9,975 nucleotides of DNA from Mycobacterium sp. (GCA_025965815.1 JAOPWF010000141.1:1-9975); one strand, 5' to 3'; shown: positions 1 through 6,644, counted from the first letter of the stretch. Made by a program: numbers and translations. Notes: a model not told the origin generated them from the letters alone.

Positions 1-36
1 CTGACGCCCATGGACCCATCTCACACCGGATCTTCA

Positions 37-58
37 GCCGGCGGGCGTACCCTCCGGC
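37..58 (+). other. Hairpin upstream of the methyltransferase gene
   Basis: Bases 37-41 (GCCGG) pair with 54-58 (CCGGC). Inside a single C/T mismatch, GGG (43-45) pairs with CCC (50-52), leaving a CGTA loop. The hairpin ends 32 nt before the start codon at 91. No T-run follows it. It could be the end of the preceding transcript, whose gene lies outside the window, or a 5' leader structure. GC-rich DNA makes such hairpins by chance, so confidence is low. Nothing else recognisable lies in 1-76. Confidence 0.25.
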
Positions 59-76
59 ATTGCCTTACCCGTGTGC

Positions 77-84
77 AGAAGGAA
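77..84 (+). promoter_or_regulatory. Ribosome binding site of the methyltransferase gene
   Basis: AGAAGGAA lies 6 nt before the ATG at 91. It is a good purine-rich Shine-Dalgarno match and fixes this start over any internal one. Confidence 0.7.
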
Positions 85-90
85 TGACCA

Positions 91-1038
91 ATGGCGAGAA
101 CCGATAACGATTCATGGGACATCACCGAGAGTGTGGGGGCGACGGCGCTGGGCGTCGCCGCGGCCCGCGCCGCCGAGACCGAGTCGGACCACCCGCTGAT
201 CAACGATCACTACGCACGACTGTTCCTCGACGCCGCCGGAGACGGCATGTGGAATGCGTTCGCCTCGGGTGGCGCATTGAACGGTGAACTGGCCGATATC
301 GATCCGGATCTGCCGGCCCGGATGACCGCGATGGTCGACTACGTCGCTTCCCGCACCGTGTTTTTCGACGAGTTCTTCGTGGCGGCGGCCCACGCCGATG
401 TGCGGCAGGTGGTCATCTTGGCGGCGGGTCTGGACGCCCGCGCCTGGCGGCTACCATGGCCGGCCGAGACGACGGTGTACGAGCTGGATCTCGCCCGGGT
501 GTTGGACTTCAAGACGTCGACGCTGCAAACCAGCGGTGCGCGGCCCACCGCTGACCTGGTCAACGTCGCCGTCGACCTTCGCGAGGACTGGCCGGCAGCC
601 TTGCGGAAGGCGGGGTTCGATCCCGCCGCACCCACCGCGTGGTCGGCCGAAGGGCTGTTGCCGTTCCTGCCGGCGCAGGCTCAGGACCTGCTGTTCGACC
701 GCGTCCAGGCGCTGAGCGCTGCGGGCAGCCGGATAGCAGTGGAGGCGATGAGCGCCGAGTTCTTCCACCCGGACACCCTGGCTCGGCAACGAACGCAGAT
801 GGACCGGTTCCGTGCGGCCGCGGGTCCGCTGCAGCTGCGCGACATCCCGAACGTGGCGGACCTGTGGTACCTCGAGGAGCGGCCCGACGTTGCGGACTGG
901 CTGCGCGGGCACGGCTGGGAGGTGTCGTCTGCGACCGCCGCCGAGCTGATGGGCCGACACCAGCGCAGCGCGCCAGACGGTGTCGAGGATGCGACGCGGC
1001 GGAACCTTTTCGTTACCGGGCGGCGATCACAACCGTGA
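91..1038 (+). CDS. Class I SAM-dependent methyltransferase, TIGR00027/LCM family
   Basis: This 315-aa protein is a putative S-adenosylmethionine-dependent methyltransferase of the leucine-carboxymethyltransferase-like family (PF04072, TIGR00027), which is greatly expanded in mycobacteria. The N-terminal segment [20 protein letters not shown] (residues 11-30) and the following [12 protein letters not shown] are typical of the family. The SAM-binding motif I is [17 protein letters not shown] (107-123). It is followed by the acidic strand end [12 protein letters not shown] (130-141, with E131 and D133), VDLREDWP (161-168, D162) and [10 protein letters not shown] (185-194, E187). Length is normal for the family. 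The start is an ATG with a strong Shine-Dalgarno sequence. The substrate is unknown for nearly all members, including the many M. tuberculosis paralogues, so none can be assigned. The cyclase gene follows after 42 nt on the same strand and in the same frame, so co-transcription is plausible. Confidence 0.93.
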   Translation: MARTDNDSWDITESVGATALGVAAARAAETESDHPLINDHYARLFLDAAGDGMWNAFASGGALNGELADIDPDLPARMTAMVDYVASRTVFFDEFFVAAAHADVRQVVILAAGLDARAWRLPWPAETTVYELDLARVLDFKTSTLQTSGARPTADLVNVAVDLREDWPAALRKAGFDPAAPTAWSAEGLLPFLPAQAQDLLFDRVQALSAAGSRIAVEAMSAEFFHPDTLARQRTQMDRFRAAAGPLQLRDIPNVADLWYLEERPDVADWLRGHGWEVSSATAAELMGRHQRSAPDGVEDATRRNLFVTGRRSQP

Positions 1039-1080
1039 GGTAGCCGCCGGCACGCGGTTGACCGCGGCGATACTGATCCG

Positions 1081-1875
1081 GTGAATCAGGTGATCGGGTA
1101 CGTACTGGCGGCGGTGGTGTTGGCCGAAGCGGTCGCGGTGGTCATCCTGTGGGTACTCCTCAGCCGCAGCAGGCGCGAGCTGGACGAGCTGCGTCGCCGG
1201 GTCGACACCCGGCAGCTATTGCTCAGCGGTGGTCGCGAAGCGGTCAAGACGGTCTGGCAGACCGCGAACATCGTTCGTAAACAGGGCTTCGGCGCCGCCG
1301 TGCGCAGCTCGATCGAAGACCTCGCGGACTGGGCCGAGGTGGAGCGGCCCGACCTCGCCCGGCTGACAACGGACGGCAATGTGGTCATCGTCTTCTCCGA
1401 CATCGAGGAGTCCACGGCGCTCAACGAACGGATCGGTGACCGCGCCTGGGTCAGGTTGATCAGTAGGCACGACAGGATGGTTCGCAAGTTCGTGAAGGAT
1501 CACGCCGGGCATGTCGTCAAGAGTCAGGGCGACGGCTTCATGATGGCGTTCGCGGATTCGGAGCAGGCGGTGCGGTGTTGCGCGAAAATTCAGCGCGCAC
1601 TCGACGACCGCGTCGCGCGGCAGAACAGCATCCGGGTGCGGATGGGCATCCACACCGGCAAGTCGGTGCGGCGGGGCGACGACCTGTTCGGGCGCAACGT
1701 CGCGATGGCGGCTCGGGTGGCCGGTGCGGCCGACGGCGGCGAGATCCTGGTGAGCGAACCGGTGCGCGACGCGGTGCGCGGCCGCGACGACATCACCTTC
1801 GACGCCGGCCGCGAAGTGGAACTGAAGGGCCTCAGTGGCACCCACCAGCTGTACGCGGTGGAAAGCGCCGCCTAG
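1081..1875 (+). CDS. Membrane-anchored class III adenylate/guanylate cyclase
   Basis: This 264-aa protein (GTG start) is a predicted class III nucleotide cyclase that would make cAMP from ATP. Residues 4-27 form one membrane helix. A charged helical linker (about 28-95, no clear HAMP domain) leads to a cytoplasmic cyclase homology domain (about 100-262). The two metal-binding aspartates are D107 (VFSDIEEST) and D151 (KSQGDGF). The adenine-specifying pair is present as K147 and D201 (DDLFG), which favours ATP over GTP. The transition-state arginine is R212. The usual catalytic Asn, four residues before that Arg, is Ala208 here; an Asn sits at 206 instead (GRNVAMAAR). This variant may lower activity or reflect a sub-family style. 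The start has only a weak ribosome binding site; GTG at 1090 is an alternative. The stop codon interlocks with that of the convergent ABM gene. Confidence 0.9.
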   Translation: MNQVIGYVLAAVVLAEAVAVVILWVLLSRSRRELDELRRRVDTRQLLLSGGREAVKTVWQTANIVRKQGFGAAVRSSIEDLADWAEVERPDLARLTTDGNVVIVFSDIEESTALNERIGDRAWVRLISRHDRMVRKFVKDHAGHVVKSQGDGFMMAFADSEQAVRCCAKIQRALDDRVARQNSIRVRMGIHTGKSVRRGDDLFGRNVAMAARVAGAADGGEILVSEPVRDAVRGRDDITFDAGREVELKGLSGTHQLYAVESAA

Positions 1876-2204
1876 TCGTTCTTGGGCGTGTGCACCGATT
1901 CGACGGTGTACAGGTGCGGATCGAAGCTGGTGGCCAGCGCGGCGGCTTTGTTCATGTGCTCACGGGCGGCCGGGTTGCGCAACATCGCGCCGAACGCCTC
2001 GGCGCTCTCCCACTGGGCATAGTTGACGACACGGGTGCCGTCGGTGCTCAGGTGCATGTTGGCCGACAGGAACCCGGGCACGTACTGCATCACCGCGTCG
2101 GTGGCCGTCACGAGCAGGTCGACGAGTTCCCTTGCGCGCTCGGGCTCCACGGTGAAGACGTTGATCAGGGTCGCGTAGCGACTGTTCTGTTCGATGGTGG
2201 TCAT
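1872..2204 (-). CDS. Antibiotic biosynthesis monooxygenase (ABM) domain protein
   Basis: This is a 110-aa single-domain protein of the ABM superfamily (PF03992), a dimeric ferredoxin-like fold. Members act as cofactor-independent monooxygenases, quinol oxidases or haem-degrading enzymes. Typical features are an N-terminal strand (residues 10-19), the helix [20 protein letters not shown] (21-40), [18 protein letters not shown] (43-60), and then NYAQWES with the conserved Trp65. The substrate cannot be read from the sequence. The ATG at 2204 is preceded by AAAGGAC at 6 nt spacing, a strong Shine-Dalgarno match. The gene is divergent from the MarR-type repressor, with only 64 nt and a large inverted repeat between them, so it is probably that regulator's target. 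Its TAG stop overlaps the cyclase stop within the palindrome CTAG (1872-1875). Confidence 0.88.
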   Translation of the reverse strand: MTTIEQNSRYATLINVFTVEPERARELVDLLVTATDAVMQYVPGFLSANMHLSTDGTRVVNYAQWESAEAFGAMLRNPAAREHMNKAAALATSFDPHLYTVESVHTPKND

Positions 2205-2210
2205 CGTTCT

Positions 2211-2217
2211 GTCCTTT
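2211..2217 (-). promoter_or_regulatory. Ribosome binding site of the ABM gene
   Basis: On the minus strand this reads AAAGGAC, 6 nt before the ATG that ends at 2204. It is one of the clearest Shine-Dalgarno matches in the window and supports this start. Confidence 0.7.
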
Positions 2218-2220
2218 CAT

Positions 2221-2268
2221 GTCAGGTTCCTTACATACTTACTCTACCACTGATGTAAGGTTCCTGTC
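2221..2268. promoter_or_regulatory. Inverted-repeat operator and divergent promoter region (MarR/ABM)
   Basis: GTCAGGTTCCTTACAT (2221-2236) and ATGTAAGGTTCCTGTC (2253-2268) form an inverted repeat matching at 13 of 16 positions. Its inner 8 bp (CCTTACAT/ATGTAAGG) are perfect, and the arm centres are 32 bp apart, about three helical turns. The heptamer AGGTTCC also recurs as a direct repeat (2224-2230, 2258-2264). The stretch is AT-richer than its surroundings and must hold both promoters. The MarR Shine-Dalgarno AAGG (2257-2260) lies in one arm. MarR-family repressors commonly bind such sites in their own divergent promoter, so autoregulation together with control of the ABM gene is the natural reading, though it is inferred. 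Confidence 0.7.
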
Positions 2269-2742
2269 ATGGGTGTACCGGGGACCGAGCGCGCCGTCGG
2301 CTATCTGGTCAAACGCGTGCAACAGACTCTGCGCCGCCACTGTGACGCGGCGCTGAAGCCGACCGGGCTGTCGATGGCGCAGTACGCGGTGCTGCGGGCA
2401 CTCGCCGACCATCCGGACGCCTCCGCGGCCGAACTCGCCCGACTCTGCTTCGTCACGCGCCAGTCGCTGCAGGACGTGCTGGGCGGACTGCGATCCGACG
2501 GGCTCGTCGAGGCGGCGGACACACCGGCACGCGGGCGGGCGCGGGCGCTGGAGCTCACCGCATCAGGCGCGCGGCGGCTGGCGGCAAGTAACGCCGCGAT
2601 CATGGCTGTGGAATCGACCATGGTGCAGGGCCTTCCGGCGTCGGCGCGCCACGAGCTGGCCGACCTGCTGACCCGCTGCGCCGAAAATCTCGAGACCGGA
2701 CCTCAGCCGCCGAACAACAGGTACAAGCCCAGGAAGGTGTAG
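2269..2742 (+). CDS. MarR-family winged-helix transcriptional regulator
   Basis: This 157-aa protein is a predicted dimeric MarR-type repressor. The N-terminal dimerisation helix is followed by LSMAQYAVLRALADHPD (residues 34-50). The helix-turn-helix is ASAAELARLCFVTRQSLQDV (51-70), with GGLRSDGLV after it. The wing carries the family's D84...RGRAR pattern and LELTASGARRL (94-104). The C-terminal helix (about 112-141) completes the dimer interface. Three cysteines (25, 60, 137) are present; C60 lies in the DNA-binding helix pair and could in principle sense oxidants, but nothing proves it. The ATG at 2269 has AAGG 8 nt upstream. The gene is divergent from the ABM gene, with an inverted repeat between. 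Its last 40 nt overlap the 3' end of the convergent minus-strand operon. The ligand is unknown. Confidence 0.92.
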   Translation: MGVPGTERAVGYLVKRVQQTLRRHCDAALKPTGLSMAQYAVLRALADHPDASAAELARLCFVTRQSLQDVLGGLRSDGLVEAADTPARGRARALELTASGARRLAASNAAIMAVESTMVQGLPASARHELADLLTRCAENLETGPQPPNNRYKPRKV

Positions 2743-4049
2743 CCGACCATAGTGAGCATCATCGCCAGTTGGCCGGTGATCTGGTGTCTGGGTGGAAGCA
2801 GTCGCAGCGCCTTGTCGTGAGCCGCCAGCACCGCTGCGATGTGCCCGGCCACCACGCAGGTCACCTTGATCGTCGCCAGCACCGAAGGATGTAGCGAGAG
2901 AACGTAAACCACGTCCGATTCGCCCAGTCCCAGTACGCTCCATCCGCGCCCGAGCGGATCGGCCAACCGGATGGCTGTCTGTTGCCCGCGCTCGACCAGG
3001 TATGAAAGATAGTGGGCGAACACATATCCCACGACGATCGGGATCAGCGAATGGGCCATCTGCCCGGGTAATTCACGGCGCTGCTGCCGGTCGACGCCGC
3101 CCGTCGCCCGCGCAGCGAGCCAGAACGTGGTCGCGACCACGAGAACGAAGACCAGCAGTCCAACGGTGCGCAGCAGCGTCGCGCCGACCGGTGGCGTCAC
3201 CAGCGGGACACCGGCGGCGTGGCCGTCGACGAAGTTGCGCCACTGCGGCATGGCCGAGAAGCTGTCGAACGCAGTGGATCCGAGCAGCACCGCCAGAACG
3301 GCTACCGTGCCGGGCCGCACGGGCAGCGACGGCAGATGATCCAGCGGACTACCCACCACGATGCGCTGCGTCTCGCGATTCCGCCAGAACGGCGACAGCC
3401 GCGATGCGACCACGCTGTAGACCTCGAACGGGTCGGCGCGGGCGAACCAGCGGTCGCCGCACACCAGCGCACCGGTCAGTGTCACGACGACGTAGACCAG
3501 CAGCCACGTCTTGATCGCAGTGAGTGATCCGGGATCCGGGCTGGCCAGTTCCAGCCACACGAACGCGAACAGCCCGACCACCGCGGGGCGGTACCCCCAG
3601 CTTTCCGGGTACCGACTCGGCGCGCGTCGGGGCAGCAGGCGGTACAGGGTCCGCAGCGGGGAGATCACTCGCCAGACCGGCCCCACGATCAGCGACGCGG
3701 CGACCAGGCCGACCCAGAGCAGCAGGTAGAAGACGCCCGGCAGCGCGTTCTCGTCGCTCTGCGGTCCGAAGATCGCCGCCACGGCCGCCCATGCCCAGAA
3801 CAGCAACGCCAACGCCGCGGCCGACCATCGTACGGCCGGCGAGTCGACCAGGGCGGTAACCCACTGCGGCAGCGGGTGACCCGGCTTCGACGGGTCGAAA
3901 CGTGGCTTCCGCCAGGCGAATGCGACCACCGCAAAGGTCAGGGTCAGCGCCCACGCGGCCCCGATCAGCGCATAGGTGTAGGGGATCGGGAGGTCGTTGG
4001 ACCCGCCGAGGCCGTGCGCCAGCACGACCACGTGGTCCTCCGCCGTCAC
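2703..4049 (-). CDS. Polytopic membrane protein of unknown function (last gene of the four-gene operon)
   Basis: This is a 448-aa integral membrane protein with roughly ten hydrophobic helices (about 24-46, 73-94, 105-125, 153-168, 177-197, 246-262, 287-312, 330-351, 378-406, 425-445). Its N terminus AHGLGGSNDLPIP resembles a family of actinobacterial membrane proteins that, as I recall, sometimes carries the name 'fenitrothion hydrolase'; that name is weakly founded and I do not adopt it. Histidines recur in or next to the last helices: H333, H346 (FAHYLSYL), H387, H403 and H411 (GHIAAVLAAHD). They could bind metal or haem. No known catalytic motif is visible. The GTG start overlaps the stop of the cupredoxin-like lipoprotein gene as GTGA, so translation is probably coupled. 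The 3' end overlaps the convergent MarR gene by 40 nt. Confidence 0.85.
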   Translation of the reverse strand: MTAEDHVVVLAHGLGGSNDLPIPYTYALIGAAWALTLTFAVVAFAWRKPRFDPSKPGHPLPQWVTALVDSPAVRWSAAALALLFWAWAAVAAIFGPQSDENALPGVFYLLLWVGLVAASLIVGPVWRVISPLRTLYRLLPRRAPSRYPESWGYRPAVVGLFAFVWLELASPDPGSLTAIKTWLLVYVVVTLTGALVCGDRWFARADPFEVYSVVASRLSPFWRNRETQRIVVGSPLDHLPSLPVRPGTVAVLAVLLGSTAFDSFSAMPQWRNFVDGHAAGVPLVTPPVGATLLRTVGLLVFVLVVATTFWLAARATGGVDRQQRRELPGQMAHSLIPIVVGYVFAHYLSYLVERGQQTAIRLADPLGRGWSVLGLGESDVVYVLSLHPSVLATIKVTCVVAGHIAAVLAAHDKALRLLPPRHQITGQLAMMLTMVGYTFLGLYLLFGG

Positions 4050-4456
4050 GGCCGCACTTGGATGGTGGCCACCGTGCGCTGCAGATGGTGCAACTCGACC
4101 TCGACGCTGCCCGGTACGTCGACCGTGAACTGGAAGGTCTGGCCGGGGCTGCCCTGGACGCGGAAGCTGTGCTCCGGAACCGAGTGGACGTGCAACTCGT
4201 CAGCGGCGTCACTGTTGACCCGCAGCACGATGGGCTGGCCCACCTTGGCCTGCAGCGAGGCGTTCGTCGGTGACACCGTGCCGTTGCTGATGGTGATGGT
4301 GACCACCAGACCTGCCGGACTCTGCGAGCCACCGGACCCGCCGGCCGTCGGGGTTGCGCTGGACGGTGTGTCCGTGGGGCTCTCCGCAGCGCAGCCACCG
4401 CCGACCAGCACCGCCGCCGCGATCACGGCCCAGCCGACCCGACGTATCACGGTCAA
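4046..4456 (-). CDS. Cupredoxin-like lipoprotein
   Basis: This is a 136-aa predicted lipoprotein. The N terminus has RR at 5-6, a hydrophobic stretch, and LVGGGC, whose Cys22 is the likely lipidation site. Gly at -3 is permitted but not ideal. A Ser/Thr/Pro/Gly-rich linker (24-48) leads to a small beta domain (about 50-136) resembling Cupredoxin_1 (PF13473): DELHVHSVPEH (86-96) and PGSVEVELHH (115-124). H89, H91, H96, H123 and H124 are candidate metal ligands. There is no Cys or Met in the domain, so a blue type 1 copper site is unlikely and a His-only copper site fits better. I chose the TTG start because GGAGG (4465-4469) lies 8 nt upstream and because it overlaps the preceding stop as TTGA. 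GTG at 4450 is the alternative. It is the third gene of the operon. Confidence 0.82.
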   Translation of the reverse strand: MTVIRRVGWAVIAAAVLVGGGCAAESPTDTPSSATPTAGGSGGSQSPAGLVVTITISNGTVSPTNASLQAKVGQPIVLRVNSDAADELHVHSVPEHSFRVQGSPGQTFQFTVDVPGSVEVELHHLQRTVATIQVRP

Positions 4457-4623
4457 TCGTCCATCCTCCCCTGCCCGTCGGTCTCGTCGTCGCCTCTGCG
4501 CCGATTGCGGACAGCAATGAAGACGACGAGCCCGGCGACGATGGCAGCCGGAACGAACGCCGGGATCGCCAGCAGCAGCGTGTGATCGGCCAGGTACGTG
4601 ACGCTGTGCGCCGTCGTCGTCAC
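4453..4623 (-). CDS. Small single-pass membrane protein, 56 aa
   Basis: This short open frame fills the gap between its neighbours exactly. It begins with a GTG that overlaps the stop of the 615-aa gene (GTGA, 4623-4620) and ends with a TGA that overlaps the TTG start of the lipoprotein gene (TTGA, 4456-4453). The product has a short polar N terminus (TTTAHSVTYLADH, with H6 and H14). One membrane helix follows (about 15-38, LLLAIPAFVPAAIVAGLVVF), then a basic stop-transfer segment VRNRRRG and an acidic tail ending GRMDD. The charges favour an N-out, C-in orientation. I do not recognise the family. The context suggests an accessory subunit of the membrane system encoded around it. Such a short gene with a GTG start is easily missed by automatic annotation. 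Confidence 0.75.
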   Translation of the reverse strand: MTTTAHSVTYLADHTLLLAIPAFVPAAIVAGLVVFIAVRNRRRGDDETDGQGRMDD

Positions 4624-6467
4624 GTCCGCACTCGTGGCCGAGGCTCGGCCTTGCTGCCTGTCGGTGTCTCGGTGCTGTTGATCCGGGCGCCGCCCCAGGT
4701 CAGCGCTGCAATGAGGATCAACGTACAGATCAACACCACCACACCGGCCGCGGTGTACAGCCAGGACGGATGGTTGAAATTGCGTTCCCGCTGCAGGACG
4801 GTGATCTCCGGGACGAAGTTACGGGTCATCGACGCCTGCGCCGGGACCTCCGGTGCGCCGATGCCGCTATCGGCGGGCATGTAGATCGGCACGGCGGCCA
4901 GCGTCTTCCCGTCCTGCACCCGCAGCAGCGTCTTCCACGATCCCCACACCGGAATCGGCCGGGTCGAGCGGTAATGACCGGGGCCGACGCGCTCCAGCCG
5001 GTCGATTACCAGGCCTCGGTCGTTGGCGAGGCCGCCCTGCCACGAGAGGGTCGACACCCACTCGGGGTTGTCGCTGATCAGGTCGGGTGGGTTGACGCGC
5101 ACGTCGGCCGTCACCATCCGATGGTCAGCGGCGCCCGGCACATCGGTCAACGTCATTGTCGCGGTGGCATTTTCGGGCACCGTGTAGCGCAAGCCGTTCG
5201 CGACGGCGCCACCGATGACAAGTACCGCGAGCATCACGACGCCCACGCCGATCGCCCTGCCCGGCACGCGCTGGCCGGTCAGCACCATGCCCAGCAGCGC
5301 TCCGCATGCGCCGGTGAGAATCGTCACCGGCACCGCCATCATCAGCGCCTCGCCCCACATGCTGGTGGGCCAGGGGTAGTGGTAGACCGCCGCGATCCAG
5401 AACGACTCCAGCCACAGACCGACCGTGCTGACTCCCAAACCGGCGACCAGCCCGAACAGCAGGGGCCGCTTGAGCAATGGCGTGAGCGCGAGAAGTTCGA
5501 CCACGATCGCCGGACCCAGGTATAGCGGGAACCAGTTCGTCGGCGCGCCGAGGATCGGCCCGACGACCAGGGCGACTCCTCCGCGCAGCACGATGGCGAC
5601 CAGCGCGGCCATGATGGCCGCCCCGCGCCCGAGGGCCATGCGCGCGGCCACCAGGGCCAGTGCGCCCGCCGCAGCGATGAGCATCGGCTGGAACACCAGG
5701 CGGAATTGCGGTACGCCGAAGTCGTATTCGATCTGGAACACCGACAGTCCAACCACCAGGCCACCGAATGACAGGTACTGCATGAACTTCAGACCGATGC
5801 CATCGGGCGGCGCATCGGGGCCCTGCGCGCGACGTCCTTCGTATTCCAGGTACAGCGTCGCGATCAGGGAGAACCCGGCACCGCCGATCAGCATCAGGTG
5901 GGTGGGGCCCCAGAGCGTGACGTCCTGGCCGAAGATGCGGTGCCAGATGTCGTCGAGCGGAAAACCGATCAACGCGTAGAGGCCGCAGCCGGCCATCAGC
6001 AGTCCGCCGACAGGGGCGTACCAGTTACGGGTGATCCGCACGGCGGCCGATCCCGGCTTGTCGAACGGCAGGATGATCGCCAGCATCCCGGCGATGAACA
6101 ACAGAAACAGTCCGAACAGGATGAAGTAGTGCGCAGGGTTGGCCAGTGGGCCGGGATCCCGTCCCTTGCCGATGTGCAGGCTGACGTCCCAGATGAACCC
6201 GAACAACGCGGTGATGAGCGTTGCGGTGAACAGCGCCACCGGTAACGCGACCCAGGGCGGTCTCTTGAACCTGCGGGCGAACTTATCCGCCAGAGTGGTG
6301 AGCCAGGTGATCTTCCGGGCGCGATGCATGTATCCGATCCACAGCAGCCCCGCGGTGACCACGATCGACGCGATCGACAGGCCGATGACCTGGTCGAGTG
6401 CGGCACCGCCGGCCTCCGATGACGCCGCAAGAACCTTGACACTGGATGTATCACTCATCATCCCCAC
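4620..6467 (-). CDS. Large polytopic membrane protein with Asp/His repeat motifs and a C-terminal FixH/YtkA-like domain
   Basis: This 615-aa protein is the first gene of the operon. It has about twelve membrane helices in residues 28-423, an extracytoplasmic domain (about 424-566), a final helix (569-590) and a polar cytoplasmic tail. Helices 2-11 read as five helical hairpins. The loops of the first two carry matching motifs: D94, H98, G102, D104, P111, H113 and D172, H176, G180, D182, P188, H190. The third hairpin is a degenerate copy with E247 at the first His position. The extracytoplasmic domain, with YRSTRPIPVWGSWKTLLRVQ (499-518), recalls FixH/YtkA domains found with copper proteins. 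I do not recognise the whole protein; metal handling or a copper-dependent activity is inferred. The start is uncertain: GTG at 6467 or ATG at 6461 or 6458, with only a weak GGGTGGGG nearby. Residue numbers follow the longest form. Confidence 0.85.
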   Translation of the reverse strand: MGMMSDTSSVKVLAASSEAGGAALDQVIGLSIASIVVTAGLLWIGYMHRARKITWLTTLADKFARRFKRPPWVALPVALFTATLITALFGFIWDVSLHIGKGRDPGPLANPAHYFILFGLFLLFIAGMLAIILPFDKPGSAAVRITRNWYAPVGGLLMAGCGLYALIGFPLDDIWHRIFGQDVTLWGPTHLMLIGGAGFSLIATLYLEYEGRRAQGPDAPPDGIGLKFMQYLSFGGLVVGLSVFQIEYDFGVPQFRLVFQPMLIAAAGALALVAARMALGRGAAIMAALVAIVLRGGVALVVGPILGAPTNWFPLYLGPAIVVELLALTPLLKRPLLFGLVAGLGVSTVGLWLESFWIAAVYHYPWPTSMWGEALMMAVPVTILTGACGALLGMVLTGQRVPGRAIGVGVVMLAVLVIGGAVANGLRYTVPENATATMTLTDVPGAADHRMVTADVRVNPPDLISDNPEWVSTLSWQGGLANDRGLVIDRLERVGPGHYRSTRPIPVWGSWKTLLRVQDGKTLAAVPIYMPADSGIGAPEVPAQASMTRNFVPEITVLQRERNFNHPSWLYTAAGVVVLICTLILIAALTWGGARINSTETPTGSKAEPRPRVRT

Positions 6468-6644
6468 CCGGTGAGTATGGGGGATGCGCTCCCCGCGTCG
6501 GCAACTATTCGATAGAGCGGCGATGGGTGAGCTGGTGCTGGCTTCTCAACACCAGGGCTGCCTCTGCGAGTCGCCTCGCAAGGAGCGCGGACGCAACCAA
6601 TCCCAGCCCGCCGCTGACACGTGTTTCCCCGAAGCACGTCGCGA
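6468..6644 (-). promoter_or_regulatory. Intergenic region expected to hold the promoter of the membrane operon
   Basis: These 177 nt separate the PAS-ANTAR gene from the 615-aa gene and are the only place for a dedicated operon promoter. An AT-rich patch near 6507-6514, reading CGAATAGT on the minus strand, could be part of a -10 region, but I see no convincing -35 partner. The palindrome ACACGTGT (6617-6624) and the hairpin at 6565-6580 also lie here. No promoter can be named with confidence. Confidence 0.3.
6565..6580 (-). terminator. Possible stem-loop terminator of the PAS-ANTAR gene
   Basis: TGCGAG (6565-6570) pairs perfectly with CTCGCA (6575-6580) around a TCGC loop, about 65 nt past the PAS-ANTAR stop. 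There is no U-tract. Mycobacterial terminators often lack one, but a 6-bp stem in GC-rich DNA is weak evidence. Confidence 0.2.

Noticed and set aside
451..960. Minus-strand open frame opposite the methyltransferase
   Set aside because: It is antisense to clear SAM-binding motifs and has no recognisable protein features.
1575..2258. Plus-strand open frame of 227 codons running from the cyclase into the ABM gene
   Set aside because: It overlaps two recognised genes, and its sequence looks like frame-shifted cyclase followed by antisense ABM.
3876..4520. Plus-strand open frame of 214 codons opposite the operon
   Set aside because: It crosses three coupled minus-strand gene boundaries and shows no family features.
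4770..5525. Plus-strand open frame of 251 codons opposite the 615-aa gene
   Set aside because: It is Arg/His/Gln-rich with no domain and is antisense to a well-supported membrane protein: a shadow of GC-rich coding.
6617..6624. ACACGTGT palindrome as an operator
   Set aside because: Eight-base palindromes are common, and no second copy or promoter element supports it.
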